Of a DNA stretch of 64,000 nt, positions 16,170 to 27,050 are shown piece by piece. The stretch lies in assembly GCA_023954035.1 (NCBI GenBank), contig JAMLIT010000009.1, forward strand, positions 1 through 64,000, given 5' to 3'. The notes under the pieces were generated by a model. That model worked only from the letters and a program-made list of their open reading frames with translations. It was not told where the DNA came from and did not search any database. A program made the translations under genes and the position numbers. The stretch is from Burkholderiaceae bacterium (GTDB lineage: Bacteria; Pseudomonadota; Gammaproteobacteria; Burkholderiales; Burkholderiaceae_C). The number at the start of each line of letters is the position of its first letter. The first letter of the stretch is position 1.

Positions 16170-19100
16170 GTGCGACTCAATTCGATCAAACTCTCCGGCT
16201 TCAAGTCGTTTGCCGAACCGACCAACTTCCTGCTGCCAGGCCAACTGGTGGGTGTGGTGGGGCCCAATGGTTGCGGCAAATCCAACATCATGGATGCCGT
16301 GCGCTGGGTGCTGGGCGAATCGAAAGCCAGCGAGTTGCGCGGCGAGTCCATGCAGGACGTGATCTTCAGCGGCACCACCACCCGCAAGCAGGCCAGCCGC
16401 GCCAGCGTCGAGCTGGTGTTCGAGAACAACGACCACCGCGCCGGCGGCCAGTGGAACCAGTACGCCGAGATCGCCGTCAAGCGCGTGCTGACGCGCGATG
16501 GCACCAGCAGCTACTACATCAACAACCAGCCGGTGCGCCGCCGCGACGTGCAGGATGTGTTCCTCGGCACCGGCCTGGGGCCGCGCGCCTACGCCATCAT
16601 TGGCCAGGGCACGATCAGCCGCATCATTGAAAGCCGCCCCGAAGAGCTGCGCCTGTTCCTCGAAGAAGCCGCAGGCGTCTCCAAATACAAGGAGCGCCGG
16701 CGCGAGACCGAAAACCGATTGCACGACACGCGTGAGAACCTCACCCGCGTCGAAGACATCCTGCGCGAGCTGGGCGGCAACCTTGAGCGCCTGGAAAAAC
16801 AGGCCGAGGTCGCCCAGCGCTACCAGGCCCTGAGCGCCCAGGCCCAGTTGCGCCAGCAGCAGCAGTGGTTTTTGAAGCGCGCCGACGCCGAGGCCGAGCA
16901 GGAGCGGGTACGGCTCGACGGCCTGCAGGCGCTCAACGACCTGGAATCGCGCACCGCCGACCTGCGCCATGTCGAGGCTGAGCTGGAAACCATCCGCCAG
17001 GCCCACTACGCTGCCGGGGACCAGGTCAACCAGGCCCAGGGCAAGCTCTACGAAGCCACGGCCGAAGTGGGCCGGCTCGAAGCCGAAATCCGCTACGTCA
17101 TCGAAGGCCGCCAGCGCGTGGAGCAGCGCCTGGTGCAGCTCGCCGCCCAGGCCGAAGAATGGACCGGGCGCAGCAGCGAGGCCCAGGCCGAGCTGGAAAA
17201 CCAGACCGGCGCCGGCGTGGACGCCGAGGAGCGCGCCGAAATGCTGGCCGCCCAGGTGGAGGAGCAGGCCGCGGTGCTGCCCGATCTGGAAGACGCCCTG
17301 CGCGCCAGCCAGCGCAGCGCCGACGAGCAGCGCGCCGCCGTGGTGCAAGTCCAGCAGCAGATCCAGGTGCTGGCGGCCGAGCAGCGCAGCCTGCAGGAAC
17401 AAAAGCGCCAGCAAGAGCAGCGTTTTGAGCGCCTGCGCAGCGACAAAAATGCCCTGGCAGCGCCCGACGAAGCCCGGTTGCAGAACTTGCAGATCCAGCT
17501 CGATGAGGCGCGCGAAGTGGCTGAAACCCAGGCCGCGCGCCTGGCCGAACTGCAGGACGCGGTGCCCCTGCTGGACGACGAGCGGCGCACGCGCCAGCAG
17601 ACGGTGAACGCCGAGAGTGCCCGTCTGGCCGAGCTCTCGGCGCGCATGCAAGCCCTGAAAGCGCTGCAGGAAAAGCTCAAGACTTCATCGAAATTGCAGC
17701 CCTGGCTGGAGCGCCAGGGGCTGGAGGGCATGGCCGGCCTGTGGAGCCGCATCCACATCGAAACCGGCTGGGAAAACGCCTTGGAGGCCGCACTGCGCGA
17801 GCGCCTTTCCGCCCTCGAAATCGGGCGGCTGGAAACGGTGCGCGGGTTTCTGGGCACGAGCGGCACCGAGGCGCCGCCCGCACGCCTGGCGTTTTTCAGT
17901 CTGCCGCCGGCCCCGCCAGCCGTGCCGGCCACCGCGCTGCCGCGCCTGGCCAGCCTGCTGCGCGTCCATGACGTGGGCCTCTCGGCCATTCTGGACGAAT
18001 GGCTGCAGGGCTGCTACACCGCCAGCAGCCTGGACGACGCGCTGGCCCTGCGCGAGCGCCTGGCGCCAGGGGAGACCCTGTACGTGCCGGGTGGCCACGC
18101 CGTCACCGCGCACAGCGTGGGCTTTTACGCCCAGGACTCCGAGCAGTCGGGCCTGCTCGCGCGCGCCCAGGAAATCGAGCACCTCGAAAAAGAGCTGCGC
18201 GCCCAGGCGCTGATCAGCGACGAAGCGCGCCTGGCCCTGGCCCGCGCCGAGAGCCAGTACCAGGACAGCGCCCAGCGCCTGGCGCAGACGCGGCGCGAAG
18301 CGGCCGAATCGCAAAGCCGGGCCCACGAGCTTCAGGTGGAGCACCTGCGCCTGGCACAGCTGGCCGAGCAGGCGCGTGCGCGCAGCGCGCAAATCGATGC
18401 CGACCTGGCGGAAGTCCAAGCGCAACTGGCCGATCTGCAGGAGCGCGCCGCCACCGCTGAAGGCCGCTTTGAAGAGCTGGACATGGAGCTGGCCGACACG
18501 CAGGAGCGCCACGCCCAACTGGGCGAGCGGGTGATCGAGGCCGAACGGCGCCTCGCGGCCTGCCGCGAGCAGCAGCGCACCCTGGAGCGCCAGGCCCAGG
18601 AGGCTGCGTTCTCCCAGCGCAGCGCTGCTGCGCGCCGGGGCGAGCTGGAGCGCACCCTGGCCACCGCGTCCAGCCAGATCGCCGCATTGGCCGACGAGCG
18701 GGAACGCGCTCGGGGTGAGCTGGAGCGCTTGTCCGACGCCGCCGCCCAGGGCGGACTGCAGCAGGTGTTGGCGCAAAAGACGGAACGCGAGCAGGCGCTG
18801 GCGGCCGAGCGCAGCCGCTACGACGAACTGACCGCGCGCCTGCGCGCCAGCGACGAGCGGCGCATGCAGATCGAGCGCGCGCTGGAGCCGCAACGCGCGC
18901 GCATCACCGAATTCCAGCTCAAGGAGCAGGCCGCGCGCCTGGGACTGGAGCAGTACAGCACGCTGCTGCAGGAGGCGAACGCCGATCTGGCGGCGCTGCG
19001 GGCCTCGGTAGACGAGGGCGGCGTGCGCCTGGCGGGCCTTCAAGGCGAGATCGACCGCCTGCAGCAGGCCATTGCGGCGCTGGGCGCGGTGAATCTTGCG

Positions 19101-19694
19101 GCGCTGGAAGAACTGGGCGCCGCGCGCGAACGCCAAGGGTTCCTGGGCGCGCAAAGCGCCGACCTGCAGGAGGCCATGAACACCCTGGAAGACGCCATTC
19201 GCAAGATCGACGGCGAGACGCGCCAACTGCTCTCGGGCACCTTTGACGCCGTGAACCAGCACTTTGGCCGCATGTTCCCCGAACTGTTCGGCGGCGGCCA
19301 TGCGCGCCTGATCGTCACCGGCGACGAAATTCTGGATTCGGGCGTTCAGGTCATGGCGCAGCCGCCGGGCAAGAAAAACCAGACCATTCATCTGCTCTCG
19401 GGCGGCGAGAAGGCGTTGACCGCCATTGCGCTGGTGTTTGCCATCTTCCAGCTCAACCCGGCGCCGTTCTGCCTGCTGGACGAAGTCGATGCGCCGCTCG
19501 ACGATGCCAACACCGAGCGCTACGCCCGCCTGGTGACCAGCATGAGCACGGACACGCAATTTCTTTTCATCAGCCACAACAAGATCGCCATGGAAATGGC
19601 CCAGCAGCTCATTGGTGTCACCATGCAGGAGCAGGGCGTTTCGCGCATCGTGGCGGTCGACATGGAGTCGGCTTTATCGATGGCTAGCACATGA
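16170..19694 (+). CDS. smc: Chromosome segregation ATPase SMC
   Basis: 1174 residues, the usual SMC length, from GTG 16170. That start gives VRLNSIKLSGFKSFAEPT, the near-invariant SMC N-terminus; an upstream ATG at 16119 would add 17 unconserved residues. Walker A is GPNGCGKSN (about residues 32-40). A long coiled coil follows, then a hinge (about 515-680, KLQPWLERQGLEGMAGLWSR to VPGGHAVTAHSVGF), a second coil, the signature LLSGGEKALTAIALVFAIF and Walker B PFCLLDEVDAPLDDAN. It organises and segregates the chromosome with ScpA/ScpB, whose genes are not in the window. It is followed by zipA and ligA, an order shared with other Betaproteobacteria. Confidence 0.97.
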   Translation: MRLNSIKLSGFKSFAEPTNFLLPGQLVGVVGPNGCGKSNIMDAVRWVLGESKASELRGESMQDVIFSGTTTRKQASRASVELVFENNDHRAGGQWNQYAEIAVKRVLTRDGTSSYYINNQPVRRRDVQDVFLGTGLGPRAYAIIGQGTISRIIESRPEELRLFLEEAAGVSKYKERRRETENRLHDTRENLTRVEDILRELGGNLERLEKQAEVAQRYQALSAQAQLRQQQQWFLKRADAEAEQERVRLDGLQALNDLESRTADLRHVEAELETIRQAHYAAGDQVNQAQGKLYEATAEVGRLEAEIRYVIEGRQRVEQRLVQLAAQAEEWTGRSSEAQAELENQTGAGVDAEERAEMLAAQVEEQAAVLPDLEDALRASQRSADEQRAAVVQVQQQIQVLAAEQRSLQEQKRQQEQRFERLRSDKNALAAPDEARLQNLQIQLDEAREVAETQAARLAELQDAVPLLDDERRTRQQTVNAESARLAELSARMQALKALQEKLKTSSKLQPWLERQGLEGMAGLWSRIHIETGWENALEAALRERLSALEIGRLETVRGFLGTSGTEAPPARLAFFSLPPAPPAVPATALPRLASLLRVHDVGLSAILDEWLQGCYTASSLDDALALRERLAPGETLYVPGGHAVTAHSVGFYAQDSEQSGLLARAQEIEHLEKELRAQALISDEARLALARAESQYQDSAQRLAQTRREAAESQSRAHELQVEHLRLAQLAEQARARSAQIDADLAEVQAQLADLQERAATAEGRFEELDMELADTQERHAQLGERVIEAERRLAACREQQRTLERQAQEAAFSQRSAAARRGELERTLATASSQIAALADERERARGELERLSDAAAQGGLQQVLAQKTEREQALAAERSRYDELTARLRASDERRMQIERALEPQRARITEFQLKEQAARLGLEQYSTLLQEANADLAALRASVDEGGVRLAGLQGEIDRLQQAIAALGAVNLAALEELGAARERQGFLGAQSADLQEAMNTLEDAIRKIDGETRQLLSGTFDAVNQHFGRMFPELFGGGHARLIVTGDEILDSGVQVMAQPPGKKNQTIHLLSGGEKALTAIALVFAIFQLNPAPFCLLDEVDAPLDDANTERYARLVTSMSTDTQFLFISHNKIAMEMAQQLIGVTMQEQGVSRIVAVDMESALSMAST

Positions 19695-19790
19695 CGCCCC
19701 CTGCGTCGCTTCGCGCCTTCCCCCTGAGAGGGATGCCTCCAGTGGCCTGGCGGCCCGGTGGCCCGGCGCGCCAGTTTCACGGTGGCGCTG
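19695..19790. repeat. C-rich family repeat, short copy (smc-zipA gap)
   Basis: Begins directly after the smc stop: GCCCCCTGCGTCGCTTCGCG, a run of CCTTCCCCCTGAGAGGG, then GGCGGCCCGGTGGCCC. It is the shorter of two related GC-rich blocks that flank zipA; the second starts at 21003. No coding potential is apparent. Confidence 0.5.
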
Positions 19791-19904
19791 GCCAAGAGCA
19801 ACGGCGCCCGCCGCAGTCGCTGTCGCGGATGTCTCACAATCGCAGCGGACAGAATTGAGCTTTGAGCCTGGCGACCTATTTTTCGCAAGCCGAGAACTTT
19901 TTTT

Positions 19905-21002
19905 ATGAGCACCCTGCAAATCAGTTTGGCCGTCATCGGCGCCGTGCTGCTCGCCCTCATCGTGGCCTACAACGCCTGGACCAACCACAAGAACGCGCCG
20001 CGCCGGGCCGAGCGCAGCGACGCGCCGCGCCAGGAGCCGGCGCTCGATGGCGCCAGGCCGCTGCCCGACCTGGCGGATGCGCAAGGGCAGGCGCCCCCCG
20101 AGGACGGCGATGGCGATTTCGCCGCTACCATGCCGGACGATGGAGCACTGGCGCTGCCGCCCATGCACGGCAGCGAACGCCGACTGGCGCTGGATGCGCT
20201 GATCGACGCCATTGCGCCCTTGTCGCTCGACCATCTGGTCTCGGGCGAAGCCGCGCTTGCTGCCCTTCCGCCCACGCGCCGCGCGGGCAGCAAGCCCTTT
20301 GCCATCGAAGGGCTGAACGAAACCAGCGGCCACTGGGAGACGCCCGCGCCCGGCCAGCGCTACCGCGCCTTCCAGGCCGGCGTGCAACTGGCCAACCGAA
20401 CCGGAGCACTGAACGAAATCGAGTTCTCCGAATTTGTCGCCAAGACCCAGGCCTTTGCCGACGCCGTGGGCGCCGCGCCTGACTTTCCGGACATGCTGCA
20501 CGAGGTGGCGCGAGCGCGCGAACTCGACCAGTTCGCCAGCGACCACGACGCCCAGCTCGCGTTTGCCGTGCGCGCCAGGCAAGCGGCCTGGAGCCCGGGC
20601 TACGTGCACCAGAATGCCGCCCGCGCCGGCTTCGTCGCCGGCGCTTTGCCCGGCCGCATGGTGCTGCCGGCCGTGGGCGAGGGTGGTGGCACCGTACTCA
20701 CCCTGGCCTTTGACACCCAGGCGGCCTTGTCGGACGATCCGGAACAATCGGCCGTGCGCGAGCTGCTGCTCAGCCTGGACGTGGCGCAGGTAGACCGCAG
20801 CGAGCAGGCGTTTTCCCGCCTGCGCGAAGCCGCGCGCCTGTTGTGCGACAGCATGGACGCGGTGCTTTGCGACCAGAACGGCGTGCCCCTGCCGGCCATG
20901 GCCATGGACCCGATCGCTGCCGATCTGGAGTTGCTCTACGACCAGCTCGATGGACGCGACCTCTCGGCCGGCTCGCCGCAGGCACGGCGGGTATTTAGCT
21001 AG
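19905..21002 (+). CDS. zipA: Cell division protein ZipA-like, FtsZ anchor
   Basis: 365 residues. It has an N-terminal helix (LQISLAVIGAVLLALIVAYN, residues 4-23) with no cleavage site, a charged Pro/Asp-rich linker (about 30-100), then a globular C-terminal domain (about 225-350) of the ZipA FtsZ-binding type. The topology (N-terminal anchor, long linker, cytoplasmic globule) and position between smc and ligA match betaproteobacterial ZipA. It would tether FtsZ to the membrane in the divisome. Sequence identity in this family is low, so context carries part of the call. It is flanked on both sides by GC-rich repeat blocks. Confidence 0.85.
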   Translation: MSTLQISLAVIGAVLLALIVAYNAWTNHKNAPRRAERSDAPRQEPALDGARPLPDLADAQGQAPPEDGDGDFAATMPDDGALALPPMHGSERRLALDALIDAIAPLSLDHLVSGEAALAALPPTRRAGSKPFAIEGLNETSGHWETPAPGQRYRAFQAGVQLANRTGALNEIEFSEFVAKTQAFADAVGAAPDFPDMLHEVARARELDQFASDHDAQLAFAVRARQAAWSPGYVHQNAARAGFVAGALPGRMVLPAVGEGGGTVLTLAFDTQAALSDDPEQSAVRELLLSLDVAQVDRSEQAFSRLREAARLLCDSMDAVLCDQNGVPLPAMAMDPIAADLELLYDQLDGRDLSAGSPQARRVFS

Positions 21003-24280
<3,278 letters not shown>

Positions 24281-24336
24281 TTCCGCTCATTTTTTGCGCT
24301 GCGCGCCATCCCTGGTTCTTGCTAGCGGTGCGCGCC

Positions 24337-24385
24337 CCACCAGGGCCGCCGCGCAAGGGCCTGCGCCGCCCCGCCGCCCTGGTGG
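24337..24385. other. Inverted repeat between convergent genes
   Basis: CCACCAGGGC (24337-24346) and GCCCTGGTGG (24376-24385) form a perfect 10-bp stem with a 29-base GC-rich loop. It lies in the 172-bp gap between the patatin gene and the convergent NUDIX gene. There is no T-run, so a transcription terminator is possible but not demonstrated. Confidence 0.4.
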
Positions 24386-24452
24386 TCAGCCCCTTGCCGC
24401 AGGCGCGGTTCGTGCGTTCTGTCCACGCACGTGCAAGGGGTGGTCCGCGGCT

Positions 24453-25004
24453 TCAATCGATGTCCACGCAATGCACGCCGAACTGGCCGCTGCGACGGTC
24501 CGCGAAAAAACGCACCAGCGTTTCCTTGACCGTGCGAAACGCCAGCTCGTCCCAGGGCAGCTCGTGCTCGGCAAAAAAACGCGCTTCCAGCGTCTCATAG
24601 CCGGGGTTGAGCGCTTCGGACAGCAATTGGGCCTGGTAGAACAGATGGACCTGGCCGACGCGCGGCACGTTGAGGACCGAAAACAGCGGGCCCAGCGCAA
24701 TGTGCGCGCCGGCTTCTTCGTCGGTTTCGCGCTCTGCGCCTTGGGCGGTGGTTTCGCCCAGTTCCATGAAACCTGCGGGCAGCGTCCATTTGCCGCGGCG
24801 CGGTTCGATGGCGCGCAGGCACAGCAGCACCCGGCCGTCAGGCAGCACGGGGATGGTGCCCACCACGTTCAGCGGATTCTCGTAGTGCACACAGCCGCAG
24901 CTGGGGCACACGGCGCGCTGGCGCGTGTCGCCGTCGTCGGGCAGGCGGTAAACCACGGCGGCGCCGCAGTCGCGACAGTGACGGATGGGGCGGTGCAAGC
25001 TCAT
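24453..25004 (-). CDS. NUDIX hydrolase with N-terminal zinc ribbon
   Basis: 183 residues. The N-terminus has a four-cysteine ribbon, CRDCG (about residues 10-14) and CPSCGCVH (about 33-40). The Nudix box follows with the G-x5-E pattern in GFMELGE and the catalytic helix RETDEEAGA (about 78-100). The ribbon-plus-Nudix layout resembles the NudC/NADH-pyrophosphatase group and related small ADP-ribose or NADH hydrolases. The protein is shorter than NudC and lacks its QPWPFPxS-type motif, so the substrate is open. It is convergent with the patatin gene and followed upstream by a repeat copy and the FAH-family gene. Confidence 0.88.
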   Translation of the reverse strand: MSLHRPIRHCRDCGAAVVYRLPDDGDTRQRAVCPSCGCVHYENPLNVVGTIPVLPDGRVLLCLRAIEPRRGKWTLPAGFMELGETTAQGAERETDEEAGAHIALGPLFSVLNVPRVGQVHLFYQAQLLSEALNPGYETLEARFFAEHELPWDELAFRTVKETLVRFFADRRSGQFGVHCVDID

Positions 25005-25011
25005 GCGATGA

Positions 25012-25070
25012 AAGGCCTAACAGGGTGCTAGCGCTTGTTCCACGTGCGCTCGCAGCTATTGAAATGAGAG
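25012..25070. repeat. AGCGCT palindromic repeat, copy 7
   Basis: Reverse orientation: AAAGGCCTAA, then GCTAGCGCTTGTTCCACGTG, then CGCTCGCAGCTATTGAAATG. It matches copy 2 closely. It fills the gap between the start of the NUDIX gene and the end of the FAH-family gene. Confidence 0.75.
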
Positions 25071-25074
25071 TAGG

Positions 25075-25770
25075 TCAGACGATCCGCAGGCGCAGCGGCG
25101 CCAGGCCGTCGACGCCGCCCTCGAGGAGGTCGCCGGGCCGCACTGCGCCCACGCCAGCCGGGGTGCCGGTGTAGATGAGGTCGCCCGGCACGAGCTGCCA
25201 GGCCCTGGAGAGATGCTCGATCACTTCGCCGACGCTCCAGATCAACTGCGCCACGTGGCTGCGCTGGCGCTCTTCGCCATTGACCTTGAGCCAGATGGCG
25301 GCCCGGGCCACATCGAGCGCCTGCCCTGCCGGGGTGATGGGCGTGATGGGCGCGCTGGCGTCGAAACCCTTGCCAATGCACCAGGGGCGGCCCTGCTTTT
25401 TCATCTCGCCCTGCAGGTCGCGGCGGGTCATGTCCAGGCCCACGGCGTAGCCGAAGATGTGCTTGGGAGCATCGGCCGCAGCGATGTTGCCTCCGCCCTC
25501 GCCGATGGCGACCACCAGTTCGACCTCGTGGTGCAGGTCCTGCGTCAGGCTGGGGTAGGGCAGGAGCGCCGGCTCGTCGGTGGCCGCCAGAACCAGCGCA
25601 TCGGCAGGTTTCAGGAAGAAAAACGGCGGCTCGCGGCCGGTGAACCCCATCTCCCTGGCGTGGTCCTCGTAGTTGCGGCCCACGCAGTAGATGCGGTGCA
25701 CGGGAAAGCGGGACTCGGTGCCCAGCACCGGAACACTGGTGACGGGCGGTGGCGGAAATACGTAGTTCAT
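25075..25770 (-). CDS. Fumarylacetoacetate hydrolase family protein
   Basis: 231 residues, the short single-domain FAH form. Conserved entry CVGRNYEDHAREMG, metal ligands in HHEVELVVAIG (two Glu) and Asp in GLDMTRRDLQ, and the end motif PGDLIYTGTPAGVGAV are all present. Members hydrolyse or decarboxylate beta-diketo acids; close relatives include fumarylpyruvate hydrolases of gentisate pathways, acylpyruvases and oxaloacetate decarboxylases. No aromatic-degradation genes are adjacent, so the substrate is not assigned. It is divergent from pgeF, with 62 bp between starts. Confidence 0.9.
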   Translation of the reverse strand: MNYVFPPPPVTSVPVLGTESRFPVHRIYCVGRNYEDHAREMGFTGREPPFFFLKPADALVLAATDEPALLPYPSLTQDLHHEVELVVAIGEGGGNIAAADAPKHIFGYAVGLDMTRRDLQGEMKKQGRPWCIGKGFDASAPITPITPAGQALDVARAAIWLKVNGEERQRSHVAQLIWSVGEVIEHLSRAWQLVPGDLIYTGTPAGVGAVRPGDLLEGGVDGLAPLRLRIV

Positions 25771-25832
25771 GGAAGGCCTTTTGCACGGCCGGCCTGGGGG
25801 CGGCGCTAGCGTGCGTCGCTACACTCGCGCCC

Positions 25833-26699
25833 ATGCCGCAAAACCCCCATTGTTACCGCGCGGCGGCGCTTTCGCTGTCTGAGGGCGATTGCTTGCGTCC
25901 CGACTGGCCTGCCCCCGCCAAGGTTCACGCCTTGTGCAGCACGCGCACCGGTGGCGTCAGCCGCGCTGCATTTGCCAGCATGAACCTGGGCGACCACGTG
26001 GGCGATGCACCCGAAGCGGTACAAACCAATCGCCAGCGCCTGCAAGCCACTCTGGCCCAGGTGACCCCGGGCGCGCGGCCCGTCTTCCTGCAGCAGGTCC
26101 ATGGGACGCAGGTGGTGGAACTGGTTCCCGACCTGGCCGATGGCGTTTGCGCCGACGCTGCGCTGACGGCTCACACCGGCCTGGCCTGCACCGTCATGGT
26201 CGCCGACTGCCTGCCGGTGCTGATCACCGACCGCGCGGGCCGCGCCGTCGCAGCCGCGCACGCCGGCTGGCGCGGGCTGCTCGGCGGGGTGCTGGAGGCG
26301 GTTTTAGCGCGTTTTTGCCCTCTAGCGCTCATGGATAAAGCGTCAGACGCTATCGGTTCAAGAGCGCCGCTGGATCCGGCCGAGGTCCTCGTGTGGCTCG
26401 GCCCCTGCATTGGCCCGCAGGCTTTTGAAGTCGGTGCCGAGGTGCGTGCGGCCTTCTGCGCTACCGACCCGCAAGCTGCAGCCTGCTTTGTGCCCCAGGC
26501 CGGGAATCGATTTCTGGCCGACCTGCCCGGGCTGGCGCGCCAGCGGCTTGCGGCATTGGGCGTGCAGTCGGTGTTCGGCAACGACGGCAGCGATGCCTGG
26601 TGCACCGTGGCCCAGTCCTCACGTTTCTTCTCGCACCGGCTGGCCGGTGGACGCGCCGGGGGCACCGGGCGCATGGCCGCCTGCATCTGGATCGGCTGA
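25833..26699 (+). CDS. pgeF: Peptidoglycan editing factor / purine nucleoside phosphorylase (laccase-domain, YfiH family)
   Basis: 288 residues from ATG 25833, longer than most members (about 240-250). Signature residues are present: STRTGGVS near the start, HGTQVVEL, the Cys-containing CTVMVADCLPVLI, the His of AAAHAGWRGL, and WLGPCIGPQAFEVG. Family members have been described as multicopper-like oxidases, as purine nucleoside phosphorylases/adenosine deaminases and as PgeF, which removes misincorporated amino acids from peptidoglycan. Residues about 160-177, between GVLEAVLARF and the conserved VLVWLGP, are encoded by an in-frame AGCGCT repeat and account for much of the extra length. The 3' end overlaps the convergent membrane protein gene by 81 bp. 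Confidence 0.9.
   Translation: MPQNPHCYRAAALSLSEGDCLRPDWPAPAKVHALCSTRTGGVSRAAFASMNLGDHVGDAPEAVQTNRQRLQATLAQVTPGARPVFLQQVHGTQVVELVPDLADGVCADAALTAHTGLACTVMVADCLPVLITDRAGRAVAAAHAGWRGLLGGVLEAVLARFCPLALMDKASDAIGSRAPLDPAEVLVWLGPCIGPQAFEVGAEVRAAFCATDPQAAACFVPQAGNRFLADLPGLARQRLAALGVQSVFGNDGSDAWCTVAQSSRFFSHRLAGGRAGGTGRMAACIWIG
26311..26362. repeat. AGCGCT palindromic repeat inside pgeF (copy 8)
   Basis: Reverse orientation: TTTTTGCCCTCTAGCGCTCA, then TGGATAAAGCGTC, then AGACGCTATCGGTTCAAGA. Read in frame it encodes CPLALMDKASDAIGSR, falling between two conserved blocks of the protein rather than in either of them. Confidence 0.8.
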
Positions 26700-26948
26700 A
26701 GCGCTGTCCCGTGGCGGCGCCACTGCGGCGCTTTCCATCTCGGCGGCCCGTTCCTGCATCTCGCGCGCAGCGTGCATCCTGCGCTTGCGGCCCGGCGTGC
26801 CCAGGATGTACACCAGGATCGAAAGCGGCAGCAGCCCGTAGAGAACGAAAGTGAGCACCGCACCCAGGACGCTGCCCGTGGGGCTGCTGGCCTCGGCAAC
26901 GGCCATCAGCACGGTCACGTACAACCACGCAATCACAACCAAGTACAT
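26619..26948 (-). CDS. Small two-helix membrane protein, hypothetical
   Basis: 109 residues. Two predicted helices: MYLVVIAWLYVTVLMAVAEA (1-20) and SVLGAVLTFVLYGLLPLSIL (about 26-45), followed by a basic RKRRMHAAREMQER amphipathic stretch and an Ala/Pro-rich disordered tail. I recognise the pattern as a conserved Burkholderiales hypothetical without assigned function. The last 27 codons overlap the end of pgeF on the other strand, so the disordered tail is the antisense of pgeF's conserved C-terminus. This suggests the tail extended by stop-codon loss. Confidence 0.65.
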   Translation of the reverse strand: MYLVVIAWLYVTVLMAVAEASSPTGSVLGAVLTFVLYGLLPLSILVYILGTPGRKRRMHAAREMQERAAEMESAAVAPPRDSASADPDAGGHAPGAPGASTGQPVREET

Positions 26949-27050
26949 TCAAACTCCCGAGTCAGCCAGGCGAGGGCCAGAGAGCGGTACGATAGCAGTG
27001 GCGCCAGCATTGCGGCGCGCCCGCCGCAAGCGCCCCCATGAGGAGACAGC

